NCBI GenBank assembly: GCA_913009755.1
Contig: CAJVWU010000044.1
Span: 1-34,358, forward strand
Reading direction: 5' to 3'
DNA: 34,358 nt
From: an uncultured Bacteroidia bacterium
Lineage (GTDB): Bacteria; Bacteroidota; Bacteroidia; Bacteroidales; F082
Shown here: positions 25,690 to 34,195 of the stretch, piece by piece
Layout of the letters: the number at the start of each line of letters is the position of its first letter
How positions within the stretch are numbered: position 1 is the stretch's first letter
Notes under the pieces: generated by a model
What the model was told of the DNA's origin: nothing
The model's input: the letters and a program-made list of their open reading frames with translations, nothing else
Database searches by the model: none
Translations under genes and position numbers: made by a program

Positions 25690-26430
25690 ATGGATCTTAA
25701 ATTAAAAATATGGAGACAGGCCTCAAGGGATGCCAAAGGTAAATTTGTGGATTACGAAATTCACAATATATCTTCCGATGCTTCATTTCTGGAAATGATG
25801 GACCTCCTCAATGAAGACCTTGTGGAAAAAGGGGGGAAACCGGTTGCCTTCGATCACGATTGTCGTGAAGGCATTTGCGGAATGTGCAGCCTGTTCATCA
25901 ACGGCAGGCCGCACGGACCTGACACAGCCGTTACCACCTGCCAGTTGCACATGCGCAAATTCAAGGATGGCGACACCATTGTTATAGAACCCTGGCGGGC
26001 TAAGCCTTTCCCCGTTATCAAAGACCTGATTGTTGACCGTTCGGCATTCGATGAACTCATACAAACCGGGGGTTTTATTTCGGCCAGCACCAGTGGCGTT
26101 CCCGATGCCAATGCCATTCCCATCCGCAGGGAAAAAGCAGAACTGGCTATGGATGCAGCAGCATGTATTGGTTGCGGGGCTTGTGTTGCAGCCTGCAAAA
26201 ATGCATCCGCCATGTTGTTTGTTTCTGCCAAAGTATCACAGTTTGCCCTGCTCCCGCAAGGTAAAATAGAAGCCAAAGACCGTGTTCAGAAAATGGTAGC
26301 CAAAATGGATGAGCTCGGTTTTGGAAACTGCACCAATACGTATGCCTGCGAAGCCGAATGTCCGAAAGAAATCTCCGTAGTCAATATTGCCAGGATGAAC
26401 CGGCAGTTTTTTGGCGCGAAAGTTTCTTAA
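25690..26430 (+). CDS. sdhB: Succinate dehydrogenase/fumarate reductase iron-sulfur subunit
   Basis: The 246-residue subunit passes electrons between FAD and heme b. The N-terminal [2Fe-2S] cluster cysteines are C58, C63 and C66 (CREGICGMC) plus C84. The C-terminal clusters use C159, C162, C165 and C169 ([12 protein letters not shown]) and C214, C220 and C224 ([12 protein letters not shown]). All expected ligands are present. It follows sdhA by 44 bases and ends with an intrinsic terminator, so it is the last gene of the operon. Confidence 0.97.
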   Translation: MDLKLKIWRQASRDAKGKFVDYEIHNISSDASFLEMMDLLNEDLVEKGGKPVAFDHDCREGICGMCSLFINGRPHGPDTAVTTCQLHMRKFKDGDTIVIEPWRAKPFPVIKDLIVDRSAFDELIQTGGFISASTSGVPDANAIPIRREKAELAMDAAACIGCGACVAACKNASAMLFVSAKVSQFALLPQGKIEAKDRVQKMVAKMDELGFGNCTNTYACEAECPKEISVVNIARMNRQFFGAKVS

Positions 26431-26451
26431 AAACATATCAAAAACCAAAAT

Positions 26452-26485
26452 AACGGGTGCTGCTTTGTGGCGTGCCCGTTTTTTT
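26452..26485 (+). terminator. Terminator of sdhCAB
   Basis: AACGGG (26452-26457) pairs with CCCGTT (26475-26480) and T continues to 26485, 21 bases after the sdhB stop. Confidence 0.75.
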
Positions 26486-26755
26486 ATCAGAGGAAGAATC
26501 AAAATATAACGACAACCTTTTAAGTCATAAAGAAATGATGAAAAAACATCATAAAGGGCTAAAGAAATAGTTTGAATTTTTTTAATAACAGGCAAAGTCC
26601 TGAAAAGAATCGGTTTTAATACCTTACACAAACCAAATCCCTATACCCCTTACACCCTATACTCCTTTTCACCCAATACCAATTTTCCCCATTCAACCAT
26701 TTTACCTGCTTTGATATCCTCCTAATTTTATATTTTTACCTCCCCAAATTAATCT
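26486..26755. other. Intergenic stretch before holB, pyrimidine-rich
   Basis: No gene is seen here. From about 26620 to 26700 the plus strand is a run of short C- and T-rich words (CCCTATACCCCTTACACCC and similar). A box resembling the -7 consensus, TATTTTTA at 26731-26738, lies 17 bases before the holB ATG but lacks the final G. Confidence 0.5.
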
Positions 26756-27913
26756 ATGCAATTCAAATTCATCATCGGCCAGGAAGAGGTAAAAAACAAG
26801 TTGCTGAACAGCTTTAACAAAAACCGTGTTGGCCATACCCAGTTGTTCCTCGGCCCCGAAGGAAACGGCTCGCTGGCACTGGCCATTGCTTTTGCACAAT
26901 ACATCAACTGCAAAAACAGGACGGAAACCGACAGTTGCGGCACCTGTCCATCGTGCATAAAATACCAACATCTGGCCCATCCCGACCTTCACTTTTTCTT
27001 TCCGACCACAACCAACGATAAGGTTAAGAAAGACCCCAAATCGGAACTTTTTCTGGATGAGTGGCGTGAGTACCTGAAAAAATTAAATGGCTATCCGACA
27101 CAAAAAGGATGGTACGGGCATCTGGGCGTTGGTAATAAACAGGGAACCATCTATGTTCGCGATGCCGGTGATTTTATCCGGCATCTTGCCCTGAAAGCTT
27201 TTGAGTCGGAATACCGTATTTTTATTGTCTGGATGGCTGAAAAACTTCATAGCTCGGCATCAAACAAATTGCTGAAAACCTTTGAGGAACCTCCTGATAA
27301 AACCCTGATCTTTCTTATTGCCGAACGCTATGAACTGTTGCTGCCCACTGTCCGTTCAAGGGCACAACTGGTTAAAGTGCCCAAAATTTCAGATAAAAAT
27401 ATTGAGCAGGCTTTAATTCATCAAAAGGGATTACCCGAAAACCAGGCTGCCGGCATCGCCATGCAGGCCGGTGGCAACTGGAACCTTGCTGTTGAAATTG
27501 CTGAAAACATTGAGGATGCGCAAACCAATTTTATCAAATTCAGGGACTGGCTGCGGCTTTGCTTTAAACCGGGCAACTTTCTCGAATTGAATAATTTTAA
27601 CTCGGAACTTTCGCGCATTGGCCGCGAAAAAGTAAAAAGCTTCCTTACTTACGGACTCGAAACCATCCACAACAGCATCCTGATCAATTCGGGGCACGAC
27701 AACTTTTTGCGAAAAAGCGGGGACGAAGCCGAATTTACAAAACGCTTTGCCCCTTACATCAACCAGGCAAACCAGAAAGAAGTTTATGAACTGCTGAACG
27801 AGGCCATCTATCACATCGAACGAAATGCCCATGCCGGGATATTACTCAGCGACCTGAGTTTTAAAATATACAGCCTGTTGAAAAAAGGCCTGCAAAACAT
27901 GAAGAAAAAATAA
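26756..27913 (+). CDS. holB: DNA polymerase III delta' subunit
   Basis: The 385-residue protein is the delta' stator of the clamp loader, a AAA+ fold that does not use ATP. Accordingly the P-loop is GPEGNGSL (33-40), without the Lys. The zinc module has C52, C61, C64 and C67 (CGTCPSC), as in delta' and DnaX proteins. Other landmarks are SNKLLKTFEEPPDKTLIFLI (the conserved LLKxLEEPP stretch) and PTVRSRAQ, the sensor-1/SRC region, here with Ala instead of Cys. It precedes manA by 20 bases. It is cytoplasmic. Confidence 0.9.
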   Translation: MQFKFIIGQEEVKNKLLNSFNKNRVGHTQLFLGPEGNGSLALAIAFAQYINCKNRTETDSCGTCPSCIKYQHLAHPDLHFFFPTTTNDKVKKDPKSELFLDEWREYLKKLNGYPTQKGWYGHLGVGNKQGTIYVRDAGDFIRHLALKAFESEYRIFIVWMAEKLHSSASNKLLKTFEEPPDKTLIFLIAERYELLLPTVRSRAQLVKVPKISDKNIEQALIHQKGLPENQAAGIAMQAGGNWNLAVEIAENIEDAQTNFIKFRDWLRLCFKPGNFLELNNFNSELSRIGREKVKSFLTYGLETIHNSILINSGHDNFLRKSGDEAEFTKRFAPYINQANQKEVYELLNEAIYHIERNAHAGILLSDLSFKIYSLLKKGLQNMKKK

Positions 27914-27918
27914 AAAGT

Positions 27919-27926
27919 TAAATTTG
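27919..27926 (+). promoter_or_regulatory. Candidate -7 promoter box touching the manA start
   Basis: TAAATTTG fits TAnnTTTG but ends only 7 bases before the manA ATG. If used, the message would be almost leaderless. Cotranscription from holB is the alternative. Confidence 0.35.
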
Positions 27927-27933
27927 CATTACT

Positions 27934-28917
27934 ATGGCAAACCCTTTATATCCATTAAAATTCAGACCCATTTTTAAAGACAAAATTTGGGGTGGCCGGC
28001 GGATCAGGACCGAACTGGGAATGGATTACGGCCACCTGCCCAACTGTGGCGAAGTGTGGGTGGTTTCGGGCGTAAAAGGCAACCTCTCCATTGTGGAAAA
28101 CGGATTCCTCGCCGGTAATGAACTCAATGAACTGGTGGAAGTCTATATGGGGGACATGGTCGGGGAAAAACATTTTAAACAAAATGGTAATGAATTCCCT
28201 TTGCTGGTCAAATATATTGATACCAACGACTGGCTTTCCATCCAGGTACACCCCGATGACACGCTGGCTGCAAAACGAAAGATCGGACACGGTAAAACAG
28301 AGATGTGGTATATTATTCATGCAGAAGAAGGGGCACAGCTCATCAGTGGGTTTAACCGGAAAATGGATAAGGAAACTTACCTGAAACACCTTGAATCAAA
28401 CACCCTGCCCGACATATTGAACTACGAAGAGGTGCATCCCGGCGACGTTTTTTTTATCCCTGCCGGAAGGGTACATGCCATCGGCCCGGGCATCCTGCTG
28501 GCCGAAATTCAACAAACCTCCGATACGACTTACCGTATTTACGACTGGGACCGCATTGACCACCGTGGAATGAAAAGGGAACTGCATACCCGGCAAGCCC
28601 TTGATGCCATTGACTTTAAATTTTATGAAAATTACAAAACCAACTATATAGTAAAAAAGAACCGGTCTTCAACCCTGGTGGACTGCGATAAATTCACAAC
28701 AAACCTCATTAAATTCGACCAGCCGGTTACAAAAGATATTTCCGGCCTCGACTCATTCATTGTTTATATGGGGATGGAAGGGAAAGCCACCCTGAAATAT
28801 GATGAGGGGGAAATGTCTTTTCAACCGGGGGATGCTATCGTTGTTCCGGCAATTATGGAAAGGTTAATCTTGGAGCCGGAAAAGGCATCCCGGTTACTTG
28901 AAATTTATATTCATTAA
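27934..28917 (+). CDS. manA: Class I mannose-6-phosphate isomerase
   Basis: The 327-residue zinc enzyme interconverts mannose-6-phosphate and fructose-6-phosphate, feeding mannose use and GDP-mannose synthesis. The cupin metal site is visible: Q104 and H106 (LSIQVHPDD), E123 (KTEMWYI) and H181 (PAGRVHAIG). The conserved arginine R201 in TYRIYDWDR completes the active site. It is the short form without an inserted helical domain, like Bacillus ManA. It lies 20 bases after holB on the same strand. No terminator is obvious after its stop. Confidence 0.93.
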   Translation: MANPLYPLKFRPIFKDKIWGGRRIRTELGMDYGHLPNCGEVWVVSGVKGNLSIVENGFLAGNELNELVEVYMGDMVGEKHFKQNGNEFPLLVKYIDTNDWLSIQVHPDDTLAAKRKIGHGKTEMWYIIHAEEGAQLISGFNRKMDKETYLKHLESNTLPDILNYEEVHPGDVFFIPAGRVHAIGPGILLAEIQQTSDTTYRIYDWDRIDHRGMKRELHTRQALDAIDFKFYENYKTNYIVKKNRSSTLVDCDKFTTNLIKFDQPVTKDISGLDSFIVYMGMEGKATLKYDEGEMSFQPGDAIVVPAIMERLILEPEKASRLLEIYIH

Positions 28918-29030
28918 AAATTACGGGATTATCTGAAAAAATGCAACAATAATAAAGGGAACGTTGTCATTTAATTAATTTGAAAAACAGAAAATACCAG
29001 ATATAAATCTGTATTTAAAAAAACCGAATA

Positions 29031-29555
29031 ATGAAAAAGATCATCGTTTTTACATTTATTGTTTTAATTGGAAGTGTGGCTTTGGGACAAGGGGTCACAC
29101 AAATGAATAAGCTGCCTTCGGTAAACATCAAAACACTGGACGGCCAGCCTTTCAATACAAGTCAGATCCAAAATGACGGTAAGCCCATCGTAATCAGTTT
29201 TTGGGCATTGTGGTGCAAGCCCTGCAAAAAAGAAATGGAAGCTTATAATGAAAATTATGAAGATTGGCAGCAACAGACCGGCGTAAAAATTTATGCCGTT
29301 TCCATTGACGATGCACGCTCCACCCAGAAGGTACTTCCCTTTGTAAGAGGCCACGACTGGCAGATGACAGTGTTGCTCGACCCCAATGGCGACTTCAAAA
29401 GAGCGATGAACGTTAACCTGATTCCGCATACGTTTCTGCTTGACGGCAACGGGAAAATTGTTTACCAGCACACTTCCTATTACGAAGGAATGGAAGATGA
29501 ATTTTTTGAACTCATCAAAAAAGTGGCGGCAGGTGAGGACATTGCAAAACATTAA
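29031..29555 (+). CDS. TlpA-like periplasmic thioredoxin
   Basis: The 174-residue protein has a signal peptide (about 1-19) and a thioredoxin fold of the TlpA/ResA type. The redox motif is WCKPC with C62 and C65, preceded by ISFWALW; a cis-proline lies in NLIPHTFLLDGNG. The periplasm is its likely site. It is the first gene of a three-gene run with the DUF6029 outer-membrane protein (26 bases later) and an Omp28-like lipoprotein that has its own CPNC site. It probably reduces disulfides or shuttles thiols for its neighbours, but this is inferred. The 113-base gap before it has no clear -7 box, only TTAATTTG, a one-base mismatch. Confidence 0.85.
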   Translation: MKKIIVFTFIVLIGSVALGQGVTQMNKLPSVNIKTLDGQPFNTSQIQNDGKPIVISFWALWCKPCKKEMEAYNENYEDWQQQTGVKIYAVSIDDARSTQKVLPFVRGHDWQMTVLLDPNGDFKRAMNVNLIPHTFLLDGNGKIVYQHTSYYEGMEDEFFELIKKVAAGEDIAKH

Positions 29556-29581
29556 AATCAGACAAACACCAATAATTTGTA

Positions 29582-31270
29582 ATGAAAAAATCCATTCTTG
29601 CCCTATTCGTCCTGATACTGATCGCAACAGGGGCCAATGCACAGTTTTCGGAAATGATCAAAAAGTCTGAAGTCCATGGTTCTTTCGAATTTGACGGTGC
29701 GTATTACCTCCCCGACGATGCCATGGGGATTACCGATTCGATGATCAACGGAAGAAACTTTGCTTTTAACGGATTTGGTAATATCATTTATACTCTGGGC
29801 AAATTTTCTGCCGGATTACGTTATGAGGCTTACCTTCCACCCATTGCCGGCTTTGATGCAAAACTTGAGGGACAAGGCATCCCTTATCTGTGGGCAAAAT
29901 ATACTTCTGAAAAATTCACCTTCACTGTGGGTAATTTTTATGAACAGTTTGGTATGGGGCTTACTTTCAGAACTTATGAAGAATGGTCACTGGGCTACGA
30001 CAATTCCATGAACGGGGCACGGATTACTTATGAACCGGTAAAAGGATTAATAATGAAAGCTGTTTACGGCTCACAACGGTTTTATTGGGCAAAATGGAAA
30101 CCCAACAGCCGGGGCATTGTTAAAGGTTTTGATGCCGAGCTGGATTTCAACCAGGTGTTCAAATCCATGGAAAATTCAAAAGTCAGGCTGATCATCGGGG
30201 GAAGTGCCGTGAGCAAATATCAAAGCGACCTGGATCCCATTTATAAACTGCCGCGAAATGTGTCGAACCTGGGCGGCCGTTTCAGCCTGGGCATCGGAAA
30301 TTTTAATATTGCTTCGGAGTATGCCTGGAAAGTAAATGACCCCTCAGCAATTAACAAGTATATTTATAAAGATGGGGATGCCTTTATTTTTACATTGTCT
30401 TATTCAACCAAGGGATTTGGTTTTTTCGGCATGTTCAAACGGCTTGACAACATGAGTTATAAATCGGACCGTACTGTAATATCCAACGCACTTGACATTA
30501 ATTTTTTACCTCCTAATACCGAAATACATTCTTACATGCTGACTGCCATTTATCCTTATGCCACCCAACCCAATGGAGAAATAGGGTTTCAGTTACAGAT
30601 AAATTATAAGATTCCACGAAAAAGCAAATTGGGTGGAAAATATGGAATGGGCATTTCCGTTAACTATTCTCAGGTAAATAATATTGATCGTCAGCAGGTC
30701 AACGATACAACACCGGTTAGTGATTTAAAGTGGGAAAGCGGAACACTGGGATGGACATCCCCTTTCTTCAAATTCGGTAAACCGGTTTTCTGGCAGGACA
30801 TGAACATCGAAATCAACAAGAAATTCTCGAAAAAATTCAAGGCTATTTTTAAATATATGTATCAGACTTATGATATAGCTGTTCTCCAGGGCCATCCGGG
30901 GGAACCGACTATTTATGCCAACATTGCCCTTGTGGACATGACCTACAAATTCAATTCAAAAAATGCTTTGAGATGGGAAGCTCAGGGGTTTTGGTCGCAA
31001 CAAGACAAAGGGAGCTGGTTAGCCTTGTTGCTGGAATATACCATCTCCCCACATTGGTTTTTTGCTTTTAGCAATCAATACAATTACGGCAATCCCGTTG
31101 CAAAGGATCAGATTCATTACTATAATTTATCGTTTGGATACACGCGCCGGACTTCGCGCATTGCCCTGACTTATGGTCGTCAACGTGAAGGGATTGTATG
31201 TGTTGGAGGTGTTTGCCGTCAGGTACCGGCAGCCAATGGCTTTACGGTTACCATTACTTCCAGCTTTTAA
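29582..31270 (+). CDS. DUF6029 family outer-membrane beta-barrel protein
   Basis: The 562-residue product has a signal peptide cleaved near residue 20 (TGANA before QF). The mature part is rich in alternating aromatic and polar beta strands and ends in Phe (TVTITSSF), as outer-membrane barrels do. Regions such as YTLGKFSAGLRYEAYLPP and KFTFTVGNFYEQFGMGLTFRTYE are typical of the DUF6029 family, which is found in Bacteroidetes and has no assigned function. Two cysteines sit close to the C-terminus (CVGGVC), an unusual pair for a barrel and possibly the target of the neighbouring thioredoxin-like proteins. It is cotranscribed between the TlpA-like gene and the Omp28-like gene (17-base gap). Confidence 0.8.
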   Translation: MKKSILALFVLILIATGANAQFSEMIKKSEVHGSFEFDGAYYLPDDAMGITDSMINGRNFAFNGFGNIIYTLGKFSAGLRYEAYLPPIAGFDAKLEGQGIPYLWAKYTSEKFTFTVGNFYEQFGMGLTFRTYEEWSLGYDNSMNGARITYEPVKGLIMKAVYGSQRFYWAKWKPNSRGIVKGFDAELDFNQVFKSMENSKVRLIIGGSAVSKYQSDLDPIYKLPRNVSNLGGRFSLGIGNFNIASEYAWKVNDPSAINKYIYKDGDAFIFTLSYSTKGFGFFGMFKRLDNMSYKSDRTVISNALDINFLPPNTEIHSYMLTAIYPYATQPNGEIGFQLQINYKIPRKSKLGGKYGMGISVNYSQVNNIDRQQVNDTTPVSDLKWESGTLGWTSPFFKFGKPVFWQDMNIEINKKFSKKFKAIFKYMYQTYDIAVLQGHPGEPTIYANIALVDMTYKFNSKNALRWEAQGFWSQQDKGSWLALLLEYTISPHWFFAFSNQYNYGNPVAKDQIHYYNLSFGYTRRTSRIALTYGRQREGIVCVGGVCRQVPAANGFTVTITSSF

Positions 31271-31287
31271 CTTTAAAAACAGAAATC

Positions 31288-32127
31288 ATGAATAAAATAA
31301 CGGCTTTTCTTATCGTAGTTTTCGGTTTATTTTTGTTTTCCACCTGTGATATTATTGAAGCCCCTTATATTGAAAACCATGGGGGAAGCGATACCGGCCA
31401 GTTTGTTAAAAAAGTACTGCTGGAAGATTATACAGGGCACAATTGCCCCAACTGCCCTGCAGCAGCAGTAACTGCTGCCCAGTTAAAGGGTATTTATGGG
31501 GATCAACTGGTGGTTATGGCCGTTCATGCCGGATATTTTGCTGCCCCCGTTGAAGACGACACCTTACTTTTAGATGATTTCAGAACACCTGCCGGCAATG
31601 CCTGGAACGACTTTTTTCATTTCCAGTTCTACCCGAGCGGTATGATTGACCGTATTCCTGATGAGTCTTCCGGAGTTTATCCATTGCCTCCCGGAGCATG
31701 GGGAGCAACCGTGAGCACCGAACTTGAAAAAAACGCCGAAGCCAAAATCACCATCCATAACGATTTTAATAATTCAACAAGACAACTTACGACTAATATT
31801 TTTACCGAGTTTTTATCTCCTCAGGCTGATCCCTATCACCTTATTGTATGTATTACCCAGGACAGCATTATCGGAGGACAGAAAAATTCAACAACCGTCA
31901 TTGCAGATTACGTGTTTATGGATATGCTTCGCGGTAATATGAACGGGGAATGGGGTCAAGATGTTACGGATGGACAACCCGTTGAAACCAATATTAAATA
32001 TGAAAAAACCTATTCGATCATTTTTAAGTCTGGATGGATTGCCAAAAACTGCCATGTGGTGGCCTTTGTTTACAATACGGAAACCAAATCCGTTTTACAG
32101 GTTGAGGAAAAAGAGGTGATTGAATAA
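31288..32127 (+). CDS. Omp28-like lipoprotein with thioredoxin-type CPNC motif
   Basis: From the ATG at 31288 the product is 279 residues; an earlier in-frame start at 31198 lies inside the DUF6029 gene and would destroy the signal peptide. The lipobox is LFLFSTC with the lipidated cysteine at residue 20. The conserved segment LLEDYTGHNCPNCPAAA has C53 and C56 in a CxxC, placed as in thioredoxin folds, and V-V-M-A-V-H-A-G is the next strand. This matches the Omp28 family first described in Porphyromonas gingivalis, an outer-membrane lipoprotein of unclear function. It is the last gene of the TlpA-DUF6029-Omp28 operon and converges on the Spy-like gene. Confidence 0.82.
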   Translation: MNKITAFLIVVFGLFLFSTCDIIEAPYIENHGGSDTGQFVKKVLLEDYTGHNCPNCPAAAVTAAQLKGIYGDQLVVMAVHAGYFAAPVEDDTLLLDDFRTPAGNAWNDFFHFQFYPSGMIDRIPDESSGVYPLPPGAWGATVSTELEKNAEAKITIHNDFNNSTRQLTTNIFTEFLSPQADPYHLIVCITQDSIIGGQKNSTTVIADYVFMDMLRGNMNGEWGQDVTDGQPVETNIKYEKTYSIIFKSGWIAKNCHVVAFVYNTETKSVLQVEEKEVIE

Positions 32128-32169
32128 AGCATGTTGATGGAGGACACCAACAACAGCTAAAGAAAATAT

Positions 32170-32607
32170 TTATTTGTTGAGCGTGTCTTGATTCCATCCT
32201 TGTTTTTTCCACCCCGGTCTCCCCCGCCCCCGTCCGTGACCGGGCATAAACCGTTGTTTCCAGCGGTTGTCCATCTGATTTAATCTTTCTTTTTGTTCAG
32301 GAGTCAAATAAGGGTTGATCTCTTGCCGGAATTCAAGAAAAAGCTCATGTTGGTTGCTCCGGTAATCCGTCATTAAATTCCGCTTCATGCCTGCATACTT
32401 TTTCAGTATGGGCTTCAGTTGTTCCATCTGTTCAGGTGCAGGCCGGATGGCACGGATAAATTCACGGTTAACACCCCGTTCCGTAAAAGTGCTCCGCATC
32501 TTCCTGATACGCGAACGGGTAATTGTCCCCTGAACCAAAAACCCGATGACAAAACCAATCAAAAGTATGGCAACAAACAATGCCGTGTATGTTAATTTAC
32601 GTTTCAT
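32170..32607 (-). CDS. Spy/CpxP-like periplasmic protein, sigma-linked
   Basis: The 145-residue protein has one N-terminal membrane segment (about 9-27) and a helical, charged body. The stretch LTPEQKERLNQM (about 101-112) resembles the LTxxQ repeat of Spy/CpxP-like and 'periplasmic heavy metal sensor' proteins; the tail is rich in Gly, Arg and Trp. It overlaps the anti-sigma-like gene by four bases (ATGA), so it is translationally coupled to it. Its place as third gene after an ECF sigma factor suggests an envelope-stress or metal-sensing role, in the sense of sensing or chaperoning outside the cytoplasmic membrane. What it binds is unknown. Confidence 0.65.
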   Translation of the reverse strand: MKRKLTYTALFVAILLIGFVIGFLVQGTITRSRIRKMRSTFTERGVNREFIRAIRPAPEQMEQLKPILKKYAGMKRNLMTDYRSNQHELFLEFRQEINPYLTPEQKERLNQMDNRWKQRFMPGHGRGRGRPGWKKQGWNQDTLNK

Positions 32608-33017
32608 GGTAAAATGATATTTTCATAATTTTGTAAGTTGAGTACCGAAAGATCAGCCCCGTCAGCGGAATAGCCGGAAATGCCCAGCACCGCATTGAGC
32701 GTGAGTGAGCCGTCAATAAAGTAAATGGCAATCAGCAGGGCAATGATGGCCGCAATGCCTGTAATGGCCACCCGTTTGAAGATGCTGTACATTTCAATGG
32801 TTTTTGCAGGTGTTTCCAGTCGTTCCATCACCCTGTCGGCAAATCCGCTTTCAAACGAAGTATCCTGTCCGGAAAAAAAGGTTCGCATTTGTTCGATCTC
32901 CTGTTTTTCTTTTCGCAGTTCTTCAGAGTGCTGTAATGCTTCGTCCAGCAGTTCCCGCTCCTGCGGGGTCAGTTCCGCATCAAATGATTTCAGCAATATT
33001 TCTTTTATGTTTTCCAT
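32604..33017 (-). CDS. Anti-sigma factor-like membrane protein
   Basis: The 137-residue protein has an acidic helical N-terminal half (LLKSFDAELTPQERELLDEALQ) like the zinc-less anti-sigma domains that grip ECF factors, one membrane segment at about 83-100 and a short external tail. The layout fits an anti-sigma factor with its N-terminus in the cytoplasm. The neighbours are an ECF sigma gene upstream (separated by 369 bases) and the Spy-like gene downstream. The zinc-binding HxxxCxxC motif is absent. The call rests mainly on layout and context. Confidence 0.65.
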   Translation of the reverse strand: MENIKEILLKSFDAELTPQERELLDEALQHSEELRKEKQEIEQMRTFFSGQDTSFESGFADRVMERLETPAKTIEMYSIFKRVAITGIAAIIALLIAIYFIDGSLTLNAVLGISGYSADGADLSVLNLQNYENIILP

Positions 33018-33386
33018 TTTTTTTGATTTTCATGCAAAGGCGCATCTGAATTGAGGCATATCTTCGCGGATTATTTATGATTTTTTTTCGTTATTCGTTT
33101 TTTATTATCACCCGCCGGAGAATAAATTCTACGGCTAACTATCATTCTATCCCTCCGGGATTTCATCGCCCGTTTATACTCCTATCTAATCTTTTTCTTC
33201 ATCATTCGTCGCTTTTTTACTTGCAACCTGTAACATACCGTATCCCCCACCCCGTAACACGCAACCACTACTTCACTAATCATTCACCCCTCCATCCTTC
33301 CCGGAAACACTCTTCCAGGAGCTTCGCACGCTGGAAGGTGTTTTGTCCCCGCACCCCGCATCAATTCATCACTCATCATTCAACAT
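33018..33386 (-). other. 369-base purine-rich spacer between sigma and anti-sigma genes, with hairpin
   Basis: The stretch has no convincing gene. On the plus strand it is C- and T-rich with many repeats of ATT-CAT and TCC-type words, so the minus-strand transcript would be purine-rich. AAACAC-T-CTTCCAG (33305-33318) pairs with CTGGAAGGTGTTT (33331-33343), a 13-bp stem with one bulged T and a 12-base loop. An open plus-strand frame across the region has a composition-driven, serine/histidine/proline-rich translation and is not credible. Confidence 0.55.
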
Positions 33387-33935
33387 TCATCCTTCCTCAT
33401 ACCTGTATCCCAGTTTTTTCAATATTCCCCTTAATTTTTCCTGCCCCCTGGCCAGCCGTGAAAGCACTGTCCCCAAAGGGATCTGTAATATTTCAGCCGT
33501 TTCTTTGGTTGAATAGCCCTGCACGATCCGCAGCACCACCACACTCCTGAAATCAGGTTCAAGCTGTGTCATTGCTTTGCTTATCAGTTCCGATGTTTCC
33601 ATCCTTTCAAAATCATTTTCCGCTCTATGGCCATTGTCATAATCATTCAACGGGAACCATTTGCGTTTGCTCCGTTTTTTTATTTCGTTCAGCGTCAGGT
33701 TGACGGCGATCCTCACCAGGTAAGTCCCCAGCCCGGCTTTCCCCTTGTACTGGCCAACTGACCTGTAAAAACGGATGAACGTCTCCTGCCCCACATCGTC
33801 AGCCCCGTCGTTGCCTATCATGCCCTTTACCACACCGGCAATCAGCTTTTCATATTTCAATACGATCTGCCTGAATGCCGTGTTGTCCCCCGACTTCACC
33901 GCTTCAACAAGCGCTTTGTCTTCCCCGTATGGCAT
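33387..33935 (-). CDS. ECF-type RNA polymerase sigma factor
   Basis: From the ATG at 33935 the product is 182 residues; a TTG five codons earlier (33950) is the other possible start. Region 2 is visible as ADDVGQETFIRFYRSV (45-60) with RAAVNLT-like VRIAVNLTLNE behind it, and region 4 as the HTH YSTKETAEILQIPLGTVLSRLARGQEKLR (141-169, key motif ETAEIL and GTVLSRL). Region 1.1 and region 3 are absent, as expected of group 4 sigma factors. A minus-strand -7 box precedes the gene, and AAAGGA lies just upstream of the chosen ATG. It heads the sigma, anti-sigma-like, Spy-like set, so the three probably act as one regulatory unit. Target promoters are unknown. Confidence 0.92.
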   Translation of the reverse strand: MPYGEDKALVEAVKSGDNTAFRQIVLKYEKLIAGVVKGMIGNDGADDVGQETFIRFYRSVGQYKGKAGLGTYLVRIAVNLTLNEIKKRSKRKWFPLNDYDNGHRAENDFERMETSELISKAMTQLEPDFRSVVVLRIVQGYSTKETAEILQIPLGTVLSRLARGQEKLRGILKKLGYRYEEG

Positions 33936-33969
33936 GCTTTCCTTTCTCAACGGCTGTTTTGTTAATTGA

Positions 33970-33977
33970 CAAACTTA
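33970..33977 (-). promoter_or_regulatory. Candidate -7 promoter box for the sigma factor gene
   Basis: TAAGTTTG on the minus strand fits TAnnTTTG, 34 bases upstream of the ATG at 33935. TTTG at about 22 bases further upstream could be the -33 element. Confidence 0.5.
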
Positions 33978-34160
33978 TACTTCTGTTTATTCCCAACACC
34001 AAATATTTTACTGGAATTTTTGAAAACTGTGCAAACACCAACAAAGGAATTAAGAAAGTAAATTTTTGTGATTTCAAGTTTTGTTAGTCATTATAATATT
34101 TCACTACTGACCGACTAAAATAATAAAAAGAAGGGTACTCCCATACGGTTTCCCCTTCGT

Positions 34161-34195
34161 GTTGTATTTTTGTTTTTGCACAAACACAATACAAC
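34161..34195 (+). promoter_or_regulatory. Hairpin with embedded promoter box before the IS4-type transposase
   Basis: GTTGTATT (34161-34168) and AATACAAC (34188-34195) are perfect reverse complements and the inner GTTT/AAAC can also pair. The right arm ends at the base before the transposase ATG. TATTTTTG at 34165-34172, in the left arm, is an exact TAnnTTTG box. A second stem, GAAGGG (34130-34135) with CCCCTTC (34152-34158), lies just upstream. Confidence 0.6.

Noticed and set aside
31198-31287. N-terminal extension of the Omp28-like protein
   Set aside because: It lies in the DUF6029 gene and would mask a lipoprotein signal that starts exactly at 31288.
33077-33550. 157-residue plus-strand frame between sigma and anti-sigma genes
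   Set aside because: It is low complexity (Ser, His, Pro and Phe-rich) because of the pyrimidine-rich strand, and its end overlaps the sigma gene antisense.
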